DNA of 64,000 nt from Xylophilus rhododendri (GTDB lineage: Bacteria; Pseudomonadota; Gammaproteobacteria; Burkholderiales; Burkholderiaceae_C): positions 5,270,001 through 5,334,000 of the forward strand of contig NZ_CP047650.1 in NCBI RefSeq assembly GCF_009906855.1. The letters are read 5' to 3'. How positions within the stretch are numbered: the stretch's first letter is position 1; every line of letters begins with the position of its first letter. The position numbers and the translations under genes are program-made. Of this stretch, positions 36,753 through 46,625 are shown piece by piece. The notes below the pieces were generated by a model. It saw only the letters and a program-made list of their open reading frames with translations, did no database searches and was not told the origin of the DNA.

Positions 36753-37640
36753 TCAGGCCGAAGACGCCCGCGCCAGCTCCACGAAGGCCTTCAGGTAGTC
36801 GATCTCCGTTTCCGTCTCGCGTGCGCCGAGAAAGATCTGCTTGGCGATGCCGCGCGGCCCCAGGCGCACCGGCACCACGTCCATGCGATCGGCGTACTCC
36901 AGCGCCAGCCAGCGGGGCAGGGCGGCGACGCCCCGGCCGCTGGCCACCATCTGCAACATGATGTCGGTGGTCTCGATGGTCTTGTGGCGGCGCGGGGCCA
37001 CACCGGCGGGCATCAGGAACTGGTTGTAGATGTCGAGCCGGTCGGTCGCCACCGGATAGGTCACCAGCACCTCCTCGCCCAGATGCCGCGGCTTGATGTA
37101 GGGCTCGCCGGCCAGGCGATGGCCCCTGGCCACCACCAGCACCTGCTCGTAGTCGAACACCGGCTCGAAATGCAGGCCGGGCTTGTAGAGCGGATCGGGC
37201 GTGACCAGCAGGTCGACCTCGTAGCCGAACAGCGCGCCTATGCCGCCGAACTGGAATTTCTGCTTCACATCCACATCCACATCCGGCCAGGCGGCCAGAT
37301 AGGGCGACACGATCTTCAGCAGCCACTGGTAGCAGGGATGGCATTCCATGCCGATGCGCAGCGTGCCGCGCTCGCCCTGGGCGAACTGGCGGATGCGGTC
37401 CTCGGCCAGGTCCAGCTGCGGCAGCACCCGGTTGGCCACCGCCAGCAGGTACTGGCCGGCCTGGGTGAGGCGCAGGCTGCGGCCCTCGCGCAGCCAGATG
37501 TCGGTGCCCAGGTGCTTTTCCAGCTTCTTCATCGCATGGCTGAGCGCCGACTGGGTCAGGCACAAGACGCCGGCCGCAGCGGTCAGCGAGCCTTGTTTCT
37601 CGACCTCGCGCACGATCAGGAGATGGGATCGCTCCAGCAT
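36753..37640 (-). CDS. metR: LysR-family regulator of methionine biosynthesis MetR
   Basis: The 295-residue LysR protein has the HTH GSLTAAAGVLCLTQSALSHA followed by KLEKHLGTDIWLREGRSLRL, and an effector domain starting RGTLRIGMECHPCYQW. MetR activates metE and related genes with homocysteine as co-inducer. It is divergent from metE, with a perfect MetR-type box between them, which supports the name. Confidence 0.93.
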   Translation of the reverse strand: MLERSHLLIVREVEKQGSLTAAAGVLCLTQSALSHAMKKLEKHLGTDIWLREGRSLRLTQAGQYLLAVANRVLPQLDLAEDRIRQFAQGERGTLRIGMECHPCYQWLLKIVSPYLAAWPDVDVDVKQKFQFGGIGALFGYEVDLLVTPDPLYKPGLHFEPVFDYEQVLVVARGHRLAGEPYIKPRHLGEEVLVTYPVATDRLDIYNQFLMPAGVAPRRHKTIETTDIMLQMVASGRGVAALPRWLALEYADRMDVVPVRLGPRGIAKQIFLGARETETEIDYLKAFVELARASSA

Positions 37641-37645
37641 GGTCT

Positions 37646-37660
37646 ATGAATCCAGTTCAT
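37646..37660. promoter_or_regulatory. MetR binding site between metR and metE
   Basis: ATGAATCCAGTTCAT contains the MetR consensus TGAA-N5-TTCA as a perfect inverted repeat. It lies 79 bases before metE and 6 bases from metR, the expected place for activation of metE and control of metR. Confidence 0.85.
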
Positions 37661-37738
37661 GGAATGTTGAAATAAGACCATTTTACGTCATGGATTTGCC
37701 TGCTTACGATGCGCCCCATCCCATCACAGACGACCCGC

Positions 37739-40030
37739 ATGACCCTCACCCACAACCTCGGCTTTCCCCGCATCGGCGCCCGGCGCGAACTCAAGTTCGG
37801 CCTGGAGGCCTACTGGAAGGGCGAATCCGGCCGCGAAGAACTCCAGGCGCTGGGCGCCCGGCTGCGCCGCCTGCATTGGAGCCAGCAGGCCGGACTGGAC
37901 TTCGCCCCGGTCGGCGATTTCGCCTTCTACGACCAGGTGCTGGACATGAGCTTCACCCTCGGCAACCTGCCCGAGCGGGTGCAAGGCTTCCACGGCGATC
38001 CGCTGGACAACTATTTCCGCGTGGCCCGCGGCCGCTCGGCTCAGGGCGGGCAGGACCACGGCGCCTGCTGCGGCGGTGTCGCGGCCGGCGAGATGACCAA
38101 GTGGTTCGACACCAACTACCACTACATCGTCCCCGAGTTCACCGCCGCCACCCGGTTCAGCCTCGATGCCTCGCGACTGCTGGCGCAGCTGGCCGAGGCC
38201 CGCGCCCAGGGCGTCAAGGCCAAGCCGGTGATCATCGGCCCGGTCAGCTATCTGTGGCTCGGCAAGAGCAAGGACGGCAGCGATCGCCTGGCCCTGCTGG
38301 AGCGCCTGCTTCCGGTCTACGCCGAGCTGCTCGAAACCCTGGCTGCGCAAGGCGTGCAGTGGGTGCAGATCGACGAGCCGGTGCTGGTCACCGAACTCGA
38401 CGCCGACTGGCAGCATGCCTTCACCGCCGCCTATCACCAACTCAAAAGCGCCCGCGTCAAGCTGCTGGTGGCCACCTATTTCGGCCAGCTGCTGGAGAAC
38501 ACCTACCTGGCCGCCACCCTGCCGGTGGCCGGCCTGCACATCGATGCGGTGCGGGGCCGCGAGGACGTGCAGCCGCTGCTCAACCTGATGACCGGCAACA
38601 AGGTGCTGTCCCTGGGTGTGGTCGACGGGCGCAACATCTGGAAGACCGACCTCGCCGCCGTGCTCGACTGGCTGGAGCCGATCGCCGCCCGGCTCGGCGA
38701 GCGCCTGTGGATCGCCCCCTCCTGCTCCCTGCTGCATGTGCCGGTGGACCTGGCCAGCGAGCAGAAGCTCGACGGCGAACTCAAGTCCTGGCTGGCCTAT
38801 GCGCTACAGAAGCTGGATGAAGTGCAGCTGCTGGCCCGGGCGCTCGACCACGGCCGCGACAGCGTGCGGCAGGCCCTGGCCGAGAACAGCGCCGCCATCG
38901 CCGCGCGCCGCCATTCGCCGCGTGTGCACAAGCCCGCGGTGCAGGCCGCCGTCGCCGGGCTGAACGCCGCCCTGGGCCAGCGCAAGCTGCCCTATGCCCA
39001 GCGCGCGCCCCGCCAGGCCGCGCTGCTGAAGCTGCCGGCCTTTCCCACCACCACCATCGGCTCCTTCCCGCAGACGGCCGAGATCCGCCAGGCCCGCAGC
39101 CGCTACAAGGCCGGCGAGCTGGACGAGGCCGGCTACAGAAGCGCCATGCGCGCCGAGATCGCCCGCAGCGTGCGCGAACAGGAAGCCCTGGACCTGGACG
39201 TGCTGGTGCACGGCGAGGCCGAACGCAACGACATGGTCGAATACTTCGGCGAGCAGCTCGACGGCTTCGCCTTCAGCCAGTTCGGCTGGGTGCAGTCCTA
39301 TGGTTCACGCTGCGTGAAGCCGCCCATTCTCTTCGGCGACATCAGCCGGCCCAAGCCGATGACGGTGGACTGGATCCGCTTCGCCGCATCGCTCACCGAC
39401 AAGCCGATGAAGGGCATGCTGACCGGCCCGGTCACCATCCTCAACTGGTCCTTCGTGCGCGACGACCAGCCGCGTTCGCTCTCCTGCCGGCAGCTCGCCC
39501 TGGCCATCCGCCAGGAGGTGCTGGACCTGGAGCAGGCCGGCGTGCGCATCATCCAGATCGACGAGGCCGCCCTGCGCGAAGGCCTGCCGCTGCGCAAGGC
39601 GCAGTGGAAGCACTACCTGGACTGGGCGGTCGAATCCTTCCGCATCAGCGCCAACGGCGTGGCCGACGAGACGCAGATCCACACCCATATGTGCTACTCG
39701 GAGTTCAACGACATCATCGGCTCCATCGCCGCCATGGACGCCGACGTGATCACCATCGAGACCTCGCGTTCCGACATGGAACTGCTCGACGCCTTCGACC
39801 AATTCCAGTACCCCAACCAGATCGGCCCGGGTGTCTACGACATCCACTCGCCCAACATCCCCACGCAGGCCCACATCGAGCAGCTGATGCGCAAGGCGGC
39901 CGAGCGGATTCCGGCCGATCGCCTCTGGGTCAACCCGGACTGCGGCCTGAAGACCCGGCAGTGGCCCGAGGTGAACGCCGCCCTGGCCCACATGGTGGCC
40001 GCCGCCAAGGCATTGCGCGCCGCGGCCTGA
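37739..40030 (+). CDS. metE: Cobalamin-independent methionine synthase MetE
   Basis: MetE transfers the methyl group of 5-methyltetrahydropteroyltri-L-glutamate to homocysteine. The 763-residue protein begins [20 protein letters not shown]. The C-terminal catalytic barrel has [17 protein letters not shown], and zinc ligands in HTHMCYSEF (H650, C652) and NPDCGLKTR (C735), in line with H641, C643 and C726 of Escherichia coli. The N-terminal duplicated barrel is complete. A palindromic CCCGGCCTAGGCCGGG at 40056-40071 follows the stop and may act as a weak terminator. Confidence 0.97.
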   Translation: MTLTHNLGFPRIGARRELKFGLEAYWKGESGREELQALGARLRRLHWSQQAGLDFAPVGDFAFYDQVLDMSFTLGNLPERVQGFHGDPLDNYFRVARGRSAQGGQDHGACCGGVAAGEMTKWFDTNYHYIVPEFTAATRFSLDASRLLAQLAEARAQGVKAKPVIIGPVSYLWLGKSKDGSDRLALLERLLPVYAELLETLAAQGVQWVQIDEPVLVTELDADWQHAFTAAYHQLKSARVKLLVATYFGQLLENTYLAATLPVAGLHIDAVRGREDVQPLLNLMTGNKVLSLGVVDGRNIWKTDLAAVLDWLEPIAARLGERLWIAPSCSLLHVPVDLASEQKLDGELKSWLAYALQKLDEVQLLARALDHGRDSVRQALAENSAAIAARRHSPRVHKPAVQAAVAGLNAALGQRKLPYAQRAPRQAALLKLPAFPTTTIGSFPQTAEIRQARSRYKAGELDEAGYRSAMRAEIARSVREQEALDLDVLVHGEAERNDMVEYFGEQLDGFAFSQFGWVQSYGSRCVKPPILFGDISRPKPMTVDWIRFAASLTDKPMKGMLTGPVTILNWSFVRDDQPRSLSCRQLALAIRQEVLDLEQAGVRIIQIDEAALREGLPLRKAQWKHYLDWAVESFRISANGVADETQIHTHMCYSEFNDIIGSIAAMDADVITIETSRSDMELLDAFDQFQYPNQIGPGVYDIHSPNIPTQAHIEQLMRKAAERIPADRLWVNPDCGLKTRQWPEVNAALAHMVAAAKALRAAA

Positions 40031-40092
40031 AACAGGCGGCGACGCGCAAAAGGAACCCGGCCTAGGCCGGGCAGGTGCAAAACCGGACCGGC

Positions 40093-40497
40093 TTACTTGG
40101 CCGGCATCGAGCCCGGCGTGGTCTTGAGCGAGCCCTGGCCGCTCATGCCGGTATTGGCACCGGCGCCCATGCCGCCGGAGGCACCCACATTGCCGGTGGT
40201 GCCGGTGCTGCTGTCGCCGGCGGCCGAGCCGGGCTTGGCCATGCCGCCGCCGCTCATCGAGCCGCCCATGGAGCCGGTCATGCCGGTGCCGCTGCTGCGT
40301 GCGGCGCCGGAGCCCGCACCGTTCATCGCGCCATCCTTCTTCAGGGTGGAGGTGGCGTTGCCGGAGCCGGTATTGCCTTGAACCGAGGTGGAGCCCGAGC
40401 CCATGGCCGAGCCCGAGGTCTGGGCCATGGCGGGTGCCGAGGCCAGTGCGCCGGCGCAGGCGATCAGGGCTGCTGCGGTGAGTGCTTTGGATTTCAT
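40093..40497 (-). CDS. Exported Gly/Ser/Thr/Met-rich low-complexity protein
   Basis: This 134-residue protein has a standard signal peptide (MKSKALTAAALIACAGALAS, cleaved near APAMAQ). The mature part is almost only Gly, Ser, Thr, Ala, Met and Asn, for example GSAMGSGSTSVQGNTGSGNA, SMGGSMSGGGMAKPGSAAGD and a Lys-ended tail. It has no Cys and no predicted fold. AAGGAG lies before the ATG. Similar short repetitive periplasmic proteins are frequent in Burkholderiales; their role is unknown to me. Confidence 0.72.
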   Translation of the reverse strand: MKSKALTAAALIACAGALASAPAMAQTSGSAMGSGSTSVQGNTGSGNATSTLKKDGAMNGAGSGAARSSGTGMTGSMGGSMSGGGMAKPGSAAGDSSTGTTGNVGASGGMGAGANTGMSGQGSLKTTPGSMPAK

Positions 40498-40707
40498 GAG
40501 TAGCTCCTTCGTTTGTGGAAGCCTGCACCGTAGGCAGGCCGCACGCCGCGCCGCGAAGGCGGGCACGGGGCAAAGGCGTAGGACAGCGCCCGCAGCCGCG
40601 GTGGGGCCCATGTTCCCACCGCCGTCCTACGGCGCCCGTGCCGCTTTGGCGTACACCACGCCGCCCGCGCTGCTGCCAAGGTGCCGGATCACTTTCGCCA
40701 TGGCGAC

Positions 40708-42557
40708 ATGAAGCCCACACAACAAGCAGACCTCTCCCCCGGGACCTCAAGTCCGTCCAGCGCATCGACGGCTATTTGCCGCTGGAGCAATACGGCATCC
40801 TCGGCGACGGCCGGGCCGTGGCCCTGTCGGGCCTGGACGGCGCCATCGACTGGTGGTGCGTGCCCAACCTGGATTCGCCGCCGCTCTTCAACCGGCTGAT
40901 GGACGCGGAGCAGGGCGGCGTCTTCGCCATCACGCCCCGCGGCCGCTTCCAGTCCCGCCAGCAGTACCGCCGCGACAGCAATGTCTGCGAGACCGTCTTC
41001 GTCACTCCCACCGGCACGGCGCGCATCGTCGAATCGCTCAACAGCGGCACCGCCGGGCGCCTGCCCTGGGCCGAACTGGCGCGGCGCGTCGAGGGCCTGG
41101 AAGGCTGGGTGGAGTTCGAACTGACCATCATCTTCGGCCGCCGCGCCGATGCCGCCAGCCCCTACCAGTCGACCATCGGCAAGCACTCGGTCTTCCACGT
41201 GGACCGGGTGCTCGGCGTGTTCGTGCACGGCGATGCCTGGCAGGTCGAACGCTCCGACGAAGGCGTGCGCGGCAGCCTGCGCATCGAGGCCGGCCAGCGC
41301 CAGCTCGCGGCCATCGTGGCGGGCGAGGACGAACCGCTGGTCGTGCCCACGGTGGAAGACATCGACGCACGCATCGAGATCTCCGACCAGGAATGGCGGC
41401 GCTGGACCGAAGGCCTCAAATACGGCGGCCCCTTCCGCGACGAATTCCGCCGCAGCGCGCTCGCCCTGAAGCTGCTGCTCTTCTCGCCCACCGGCGCGAT
41501 CGCCGCCGCCGCCACCAGCTCCCTGCCGGAGAAGATCGGCGGCGGCAAGAACTTCGAATACCGCTACGCCTGGATCCGCGACGCCGGCTACACGGTCAAG
41601 GCCTTCCTGGCGGCCGGCGCCAATGCCGAGGCCAAGGCCGCCTTCACCTGGCTGCTCAAGCGCATGGAGGAACATGGCCCGCAGGTCTGCTTCACCCTGC
41701 ACGGCCAGAAGGTCGGGCCGGAGCAGGAGATCGGCGTGGCCGGCTACCGCCACAGCGGCCCGGTGCGCACCGGCAACCTGGCGGCCGAGCAGCGCCAGCA
41801 CGGCGTCTTCGGCGACATCTTCGAGACCGCCTCGCGTTTCGTCGATGGCGGCAACATCCTCGATGCCTCCAGTGCGCACCTGCTGGCCCGCATGGCCGAC
41901 CTGTGCGCCGACAGCTGGCGCCTGAAGGACCACGGCATCTGGGAGCTGGCCGAGGCCGAGCACTACACCAACTCCAAGATCAGCTGCTGGCAGGCCCTGG
42001 CCCGTGCCGTGGAACTGGCCGACGGCGGCCAGCTGCCCACCACCTGCCGGGACCGGTGGTTCCGCGAGCGCGATCGCATCGAGGCCTGGATCGTCGAGAA
42101 CTGCTGGTCCGAAGCGAAACAGTCCTATGTGATGTACCCCGGCACCGAGAAGCTCGACGCCTCGCTCGCCCTGGCCGTGCGTTTCCGCTTCGATGGCCAC
42201 GATCGCCTGCTGGGCACCGTGGCCGCGCTGGACCGCGAACTCTCCCACGGCGCCTTCCACTACCGCTACACCGGCATGCGCGAGGAGGAGGCCTGCTTCA
42301 TCGCCTGCACCTTCTGGATCGCCGAAGCGCACCTGCTGCTGGACCAGGAAGAGGCCGGCACCCGCATGATCCGCCGCGCGGTGGACGGCCTGCAGGCGGG
42401 CAACGGCGTCTTCAGCGAGATGATCGATGCCGACACCGGCGCCCATCTGGGCAACCTGCCGCAGGGCCTGTCGCACCTGGCGCACATCATGGCGCTGGAT
42501 GTGATGGAGCAGCGGGCGCGGCGCGAGACGGCATCGGCCCGACAATCCGGCGCATGA
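40708..42557 (+). CDS. Glycoside hydrolase family 15 protein (glucoamylase/trehalase-like), apparent frameshift near start
   Basis: GH15 enzymes hydrolyse alpha-glucosidic bonds of trehalose, dextrins or related glycans. The frame from about 40740 encodes RIDGYLPLEQYGILGDGRAV, the (alpha/alpha)6 barrel with NFEYRYAWIRDAGYTVKAFL, SKISCWQALARAVELADGG and GMREEEACFIACTFWIAEAH, the last holding a catalytic Glu region. The only good ATG (40708) is in another frame. Adding one C to the run CCCCC at 40736-40740 would join MKPTQQADLSP to RDLKSVQRIDG cleanly. A GTG at 40515 opens the long frame but adds unrelated residues. No signal peptide is visible. The stop overlaps the next ATG as ATGA. Confidence 0.82.
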
Positions 42558-43072
42558 ACCTCGCCGACCTGTCCTCCCCCGCTGTCGTCTGCCTGCCCGA
42601 CCTGGCCCGGCGCGACGCCTTCACCGTCGCCGGCCCCACGCGCCGCTTCGACGCCGCGAACGCGGCCGCCATCCCGCAGCTGTGGCCGACGCTCCTGACC
42701 GCCTTGCCGCTGGCCGGCCAGACCGGCGGCTGGATCAGCTACGGGCTGACGTGGGGCTACGACCCCGCCACCGGCGGCTTCGACTACATGCCCGGCGTGG
42801 CCGTGGAGCCGGGCACGCAGCCGCCGGCCGGCTTCAGCCTGAAGCAGGTGGCGGCGGCGAGTTATGTGGTGTTCAGCATCACCCTGGGTGCGGGCGACCT
42901 GCACCTGCAGGTCAAGTCGGCCATGGCGGCGATCTGGGGCGTGTTGCTGCCGGCCTCGGGCCTGCGCGTGGCCGAGGGCCCCAGTTTCGAGTACTACGAC
43001 GGCCGCTTCCAGCCGGGCCAGCCCGGATCGGTGCTGGAGTTCCATGTGCCGGTGCTGCCGCCGCAGGGCTGA
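42554..43072 (+). CDS. GyrI-like small-molecule binding domain protein
   Basis: The 172-residue protein resembles the GyrI/Rob C-terminal effector-binding fold. It has FTVAGPTRRFDAANAAAIPQ, LWPTLLTALPLAGQTGGWIS, YGLTWGYDPATGGFDYMPGV and a C-terminal FEYYDGRFQPGQPGSVLEFH that matches the usual end of the fold. There is no DNA-binding domain, so it is a stand-alone ligand-binding protein. Its ATG overlaps the GH15 stop, implying coupled translation. Function unknown. Confidence 0.75.
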   Translation: MNLADLSSPAVVCLPDLARRDAFTVAGPTRRFDAANAAAIPQLWPTLLTALPLAGQTGGWISYGLTWGYDPATGGFDYMPGVAVEPGTQPPAGFSLKQVAAASYVVFSITLGAGDLHLQVKSAMAAIWGVLLPASGLRVAEGPSFEYYDGRFQPGQPGSVLEFHVPVLPPQG

Positions 43073-43180
43073 TCGCACGGCGCTACGGGCAGGGTTTAGC
43101 CGGCTGCGTGGCGAGGGCCGGCTTCGGTATGGTCGTGGCAAGGGCCACGCCCGACATCCTCAGCCTTCCCGACTCCCCCC

Positions 43181-43951
43181 ATGACCATCGCCCAGCTCCA
43201 GTTCCCCAGCGTCCGCCACCTCGTCGATGAAACCGAATGGAAGATGCGGGTGGACCTCGCCGCCTGCTACCGCCTGGCGGCGTTGTTCGGCTGGACCGAC
43301 CTGATCTTCACCCACCTCACCGCCCGGATCCCGGACACCGACCATTTCCTCATCAACCCCTACGGCGTGATGTTCGACGAGGTGACCGCGTCCAGCCTGG
43401 TCAAGGTGGACCTGCAGGGCAGGAAGGTGATGGAGTCGGACTACGACATCATCCCCGCCGGCTTCCTCATCCACAGCACGGTGCATGCCGCCCGGCCGGA
43501 TGCGCATTTCGTGATGCACCTGCATTCGATCAACGGCGTGGCGGTGTCGGCACAGGAGCAGGGCCTGCTGCCGATCTCGCAGCAGGCGCTCTTCGTGATG
43601 AACTCGCTGGGCTACCACGACTACGAAGGCATCGCCCTCAAGGACGCCGAGCGCGCGACGCTGGCGCGCGACCTGGCCGACCGGCAGTTCCTGATGCTGC
43701 GCAACCACGGCCTGCTCACCACCGGCCGCTCGGCCGCCGATGCCTTTTTGGCCATGCACAAGTTCGAGGCCGCCTGCATGATCCAGGTGCGGGCCCAGGC
43801 CGGCGGCGGGGCGCTGCGGACCATCGCGCCGGAGATCATCGCCGGCGCACCCGAGCAGATCGCGGCCGGCCGGCGGGGCCGCGGGCCGGAGGTGGTCTGG
43901 CAGCCGCTGCTGCGGCAGGCGGCGCGCCAGAGCCCGGGCTTCGACCAGTAA
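43181..43951 (+). CDS. Class II aldolase/adducin-family protein
   Basis: The 256-residue protein has the class II aldolase fold: RLAALFGWTDLIFTHLTARI, FLINPYGVMFDEVTASSLVK, STVHAARPDAHFVMHLHS with zinc-binding His residues, and LRNHGLLTTGRSAADAFLAM with a third His. Relatives include fuculose-phosphate aldolase and 3-dehydro-4-phosphotetronate decarboxylase, but many are unassigned. It is convergent with the gamma-glutamyltransferase gene. Confidence 0.88.
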   Translation: MTIAQLQFPSVRHLVDETEWKMRVDLAACYRLAALFGWTDLIFTHLTARIPDTDHFLINPYGVMFDEVTASSLVKVDLQGRKVMESDYDIIPAGFLIHSTVHAARPDAHFVMHLHSINGVAVSAQEQGLLPISQQALFVMNSLGYHDYEGIALKDAERATLARDLADRQFLMLRNHGLLTTGRSAADAFLAMHKFEAACMIQVRAQAGGGALRTIAPEIIAGAPEQIAAGRRGRGPEVVWQPLLRQAARQSPGFDQ

Positions 43952-43963
43952 GGTGGGCGGAGC

Positions 43964-45553
43964 CTAGAAGCCGACGGCCTGGCCGTCGCGCCGCGAATCG
44001 CTGGCGGCCACATAGCCGCCCTCGATGCGGTGGATCAGCTGGGCCGAGCCGAACTCCAGGCTGTCGGGCGGCGCCACCTGCACGTCGTGGCCGCGCGCGA
44101 TCAGCTCCTGCACCACGGCGGTCGGCATGTGCGCCTCCACATGCACCACCGGCCCGTTCTCCACCCGGAAACGCGGCGCGTCGCTCATGGCCTGCGGGTT
44201 CTGATGGAAGGAGGCCAGGCGCAGCATCATCTGCAAATGGCCCTGGGCCTGCATCGAGCCGCCCATCACGCCGAAGGCCATCAGCGGCTCGCCGCCCCGG
44301 GTGACGAAGCCCGGGATGATGGTGTGCATAGGCTGCTTGCCCGGCGCCACGCGGTTGGCATGGCCCGGCTGCAGGCTGAAGCTCTCGCCCCGGTTGTGCA
44401 GGCCGATGCCGGTGCCCGGCACCACCACACCCGAGCCGAAGCCGCGGTAGTTGGACTGGATGAAGGACACCATGCTGCCCGCCGCATCCGCCGCCGCCAG
44501 GTACACCGTGCCGCCCGGCTTGGGCACGCCGGCCATGGGCACCGAGGCGCGGTCCATCTGGATCAAATCCGCGCGCGAGGCCAGGTAGGCGGGACCCAGC
44601 AACGCGGCCGGCGGCACCAGCATGTGGGCCGGGTCGGCCACATGGGCGTGCAGGTCGGCGAAGGCGAGTTTCATCGCCTCGATGCCCAGGTGGTAGAAGT
44701 CGGCGCTGTCGCGGCCCATGGCCTCGATGTCGAAACGCTCCACGATGCCGAGCGCGATCAGGGCGGCGATGCCCTGGCCGTTGGGCGGCAGCTCGTGCAG
44801 CTCGTGGCCTCGAAAGCTCTGCGAGATCGGGGCTACCCAGCCGACCTGCTGGGCGGCGAGGTCCGCCTTCGTGATGCTGCCGCCGGTCTTGGCCGCATGT
44901 TCTGCGATGCGTTCGGCCAGCGCGCCTTGGTAGAAGCTGCGGCCGCCGGTGGCGGCGATGTCGGCCAGGGTGCGGGCCTGGTCGGGGAAACGCCAGACCT
45001 CACCCGCGCGTGGCGCGCGGCCGTCGATGGTGAACGCCTCCCGGAATCCCGGCTGTTCGATCAGCACCGGCAGCTGAGCCGCCCACTGGCGGGCGATCTG
45101 CGGCGAGACCAAAAAGCCGTCGCGTGCATAGCCGATGGCCGGGGCGAACAGGCGCTCGAAGGGCAGCTTGCCGAAGCGGTCCGACAGGGCCTTCCAGCCC
45201 GAGACGGCGCCGGGCACCGTCACCGTGTCCCAGCCCACCTTGGGCATGGTCTGGTAGCCGGCGAAATGCTCGGGTGTCCAGGCGGCCGGGGAGCGTCCGC
45301 TGGCGTTCAGGCCGTACAGCCTGCCCTCGTGCCAGACCTGGGCGAACAGGTCGCCGCCGATGCCGTTCATCACCGGCTCGACCACCGTCAGCGCGATCGC
45401 GGTGGCGATGGCCGCGTCGATCGCATTGCCGCCCTGCTGCAGCATCTGCAGCCCTGCCTGCGCGGCCAGCGGCTGGCTGGTGCTGACGGCGTTGGCCGCG
45501 AGCAGCGGCATCTTCTGCGAACGGTAGGGGAAGGACCAGTCGAAATCTTGCAT
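43964..45553 (-). CDS. Gamma-glutamyltransferase family protein without signal peptide
   Basis: The 529-residue Ntn-hydrolase has ALTVVEPVMNGIGGDLFAQV, ELPPNGQGIAALIALGIVER and the autoprocessing site PKPGGTVYLAAAD with the likely nucleophile T349. It ends with FGVMGGSMQAQGHLQMMLRL and FGSAQLIHRIEGGYVAASDS. Classical GGTs cleave gamma-glutamyl bonds of glutathione in the periplasm. This one starts MQDFDWSFPYRSQKMPLLAA with no signal peptide, so it is probably cytoplasmic, like cephalosporin-acylase or capsule-type relatives. It lies 45 bases downstream of a Bug binding-protein gene and is probably in its operon. Confidence 0.9.
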   Translation of the reverse strand: MQDFDWSFPYRSQKMPLLAANAVSTSQPLAAQAGLQMLQQGGNAIDAAIATAIALTVVEPVMNGIGGDLFAQVWHEGRLYGLNASGRSPAAWTPEHFAGYQTMPKVGWDTVTVPGAVSGWKALSDRFGKLPFERLFAPAIGYARDGFLVSPQIARQWAAQLPVLIEQPGFREAFTIDGRAPRAGEVWRFPDQARTLADIAATGGRSFYQGALAERIAEHAAKTGGSITKADLAAQQVGWVAPISQSFRGHELHELPPNGQGIAALIALGIVERFDIEAMGRDSADFYHLGIEAMKLAFADLHAHVADPAHMLVPPAALLGPAYLASRADLIQMDRASVPMAGVPKPGGTVYLAAADAAGSMVSFIQSNYRGFGSGVVVPGTGIGLHNRGESFSLQPGHANRVAPGKQPMHTIIPGFVTRGGEPLMAFGVMGGSMQAQGHLQMMLRLASFHQNPQAMSDAPRFRVENGPVVHVEAHMPTAVVQELIARGHDVQVAPPDSLEFGSAQLIHRIEGGYVAASDSRRDGQAVGF

Positions 45554-45598
45554 GGGAGGCGGGGAGGGGACAGGGGAAGGAAAGAATGGCGGGCCGGC

Positions 45599-46579
45599 TT
45601 ACTGCATGGCCAGGCCGGACTGGCGCACCAGCTTCTCGGTGCGCGGGATCTCGGTCTTGATGAAGGCCTCGAAGTCGGCCACGCTGCCGCCGCGCGCCTC
45701 GGCGCCGGTGGCCACCAGGCGCTCGCGGAACTCGGGGTTGTTCAGCAGCTTGTTGATCTCGGCGTTGAGCTTTTCCACGACGGCGGGCGGCGTGCCGTGG
45801 CTGGCCACGATGCCGTACCAGGGCGCGATGTCGTAGCCGGGATAGCCCTGCTCGGCGATGGTGGGGATGTCCGGCGCCATCAGGGCGCGGGTGGCGCTGG
45901 AGACGCCCAGCGCCCGCAGCTTGCCGGCCTTGACCTGGGGCAGGGCCGTCATGATGGTGTCGAAGTACATCGAGACCTGGCCCGACAGCAGCGCGGGAAT
46001 CGCCTCGGCCGCGCCCTTGTAGGGCACATGCACGATGTCGATGCCGGCCACCTGGCGCAGCAGCTCGCCGGCCATGTGGGAGGTGGTGCCGGCGCCGAAG
46101 GAGGCATAGGTCAGCTGGCCCGGATGCGCCTTGGCGTAGGCCACCATCTCCGGCAGCGTCTTGAAGGGCAGGGAGGGATTGGCCAGCAGCACGTTCGGCG
46201 TGATCGCCACCATGCCCACTTTCTCGAAGGCGTCCGGGTTGTAGCTGAGGTTCTTGTAGAGGAAGCGGTTGGTGACCATGGAGGCCGGGCCGCTCATCAG
46301 CAGGGTGTAGCCGTCGCCCGGCGCGCGGGCCGCCGCGTCGCTGCCGATCATGGCGGCGGCGCCGGGCTTGTTGTCGATCAGGAAGGGCTGGTTCAGGGCC
46401 TGGCTCAGGCCGGTGCCGATCTGGCGGCTCAGCAGATCGGTGGCGGAGCCGGCCTGGAAGGGCACGATGATCTTCACCGGCTTGCTCGGCCAGCCGGCCG
46501 GCGCCTGCGCGGCGGCCACGGTGGCGAGTGCGGACAGCACGACGGTGAACAGGGGCAGGCGCAATGTTTTCAGAAGCAT
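45599..46579 (-). CDS. Bug-family tripartite tricarboxylate transporter substrate-binding protein (1)
   Basis: The 326-residue periplasmic protein has a signal peptide to about 24 (FTVVLSALATVAAAQA). It then carries the Bug motif WPSKPVKIIVPFQAGSATDL, NKPGAAAMIGSDAAARAPGD, IVHVPYKGAAEAIPALLSGQ and IPTIAEQGYPGYDIAPWYGI. Bug proteins capture carboxylates or other small acids for TctAB-type permeases. No permease gene is near. GAGGA precedes the ATG. It is divergent from a GntR regulator. Confidence 0.95.
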   Translation of the reverse strand: MLLKTLRLPLFTVVLSALATVAAAQAPAGWPSKPVKIIVPFQAGSATDLLSRQIGTGLSQALNQPFLIDNKPGAAAMIGSDAAARAPGDGYTLLMSGPASMVTNRFLYKNLSYNPDAFEKVGMVAITPNVLLANPSLPFKTLPEMVAYAKAHPGQLTYASFGAGTTSHMAGELLRQVAGIDIVHVPYKGAAEAIPALLSGQVSMYFDTIMTALPQVKAGKLRALGVSSATRALMAPDIPTIAEQGYPGYDIAPWYGIVASHGTPPAVVEKLNAEINKLLNNPEFRERLVATGAEARGGSVADFEAFIKTEIPRTEKLVRQSGLAMQ

Positions 46580-46613
46580 GGACAATCCTCGGCAATGAGT
46601 GGATATTAGGATA

Positions 46614-46625
46614 TGTGGATCCAAT
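46614..46625. promoter_or_regulatory. GntR/VanR-type operator candidate between Bug (1) and GntR genes
   Basis: TGTGGATCCAAT contains the palindrome TGGATCCA and closely resembles ATTGGATCCAAT, the known site of the VanR branch of GntR regulators. A direct TGGAT repeat lies 15 bases upstream and ATATTAGGATAT overlaps it. The site is 35 bases before the Bug start. Confidence 0.55.

Noticed and set aside
40056..40071. CCCGGCCTAGGCCGGG as an intrinsic terminator after metE
   Set aside because: Perfect palindrome but no T-run on either strand; noted only in the metE entry.
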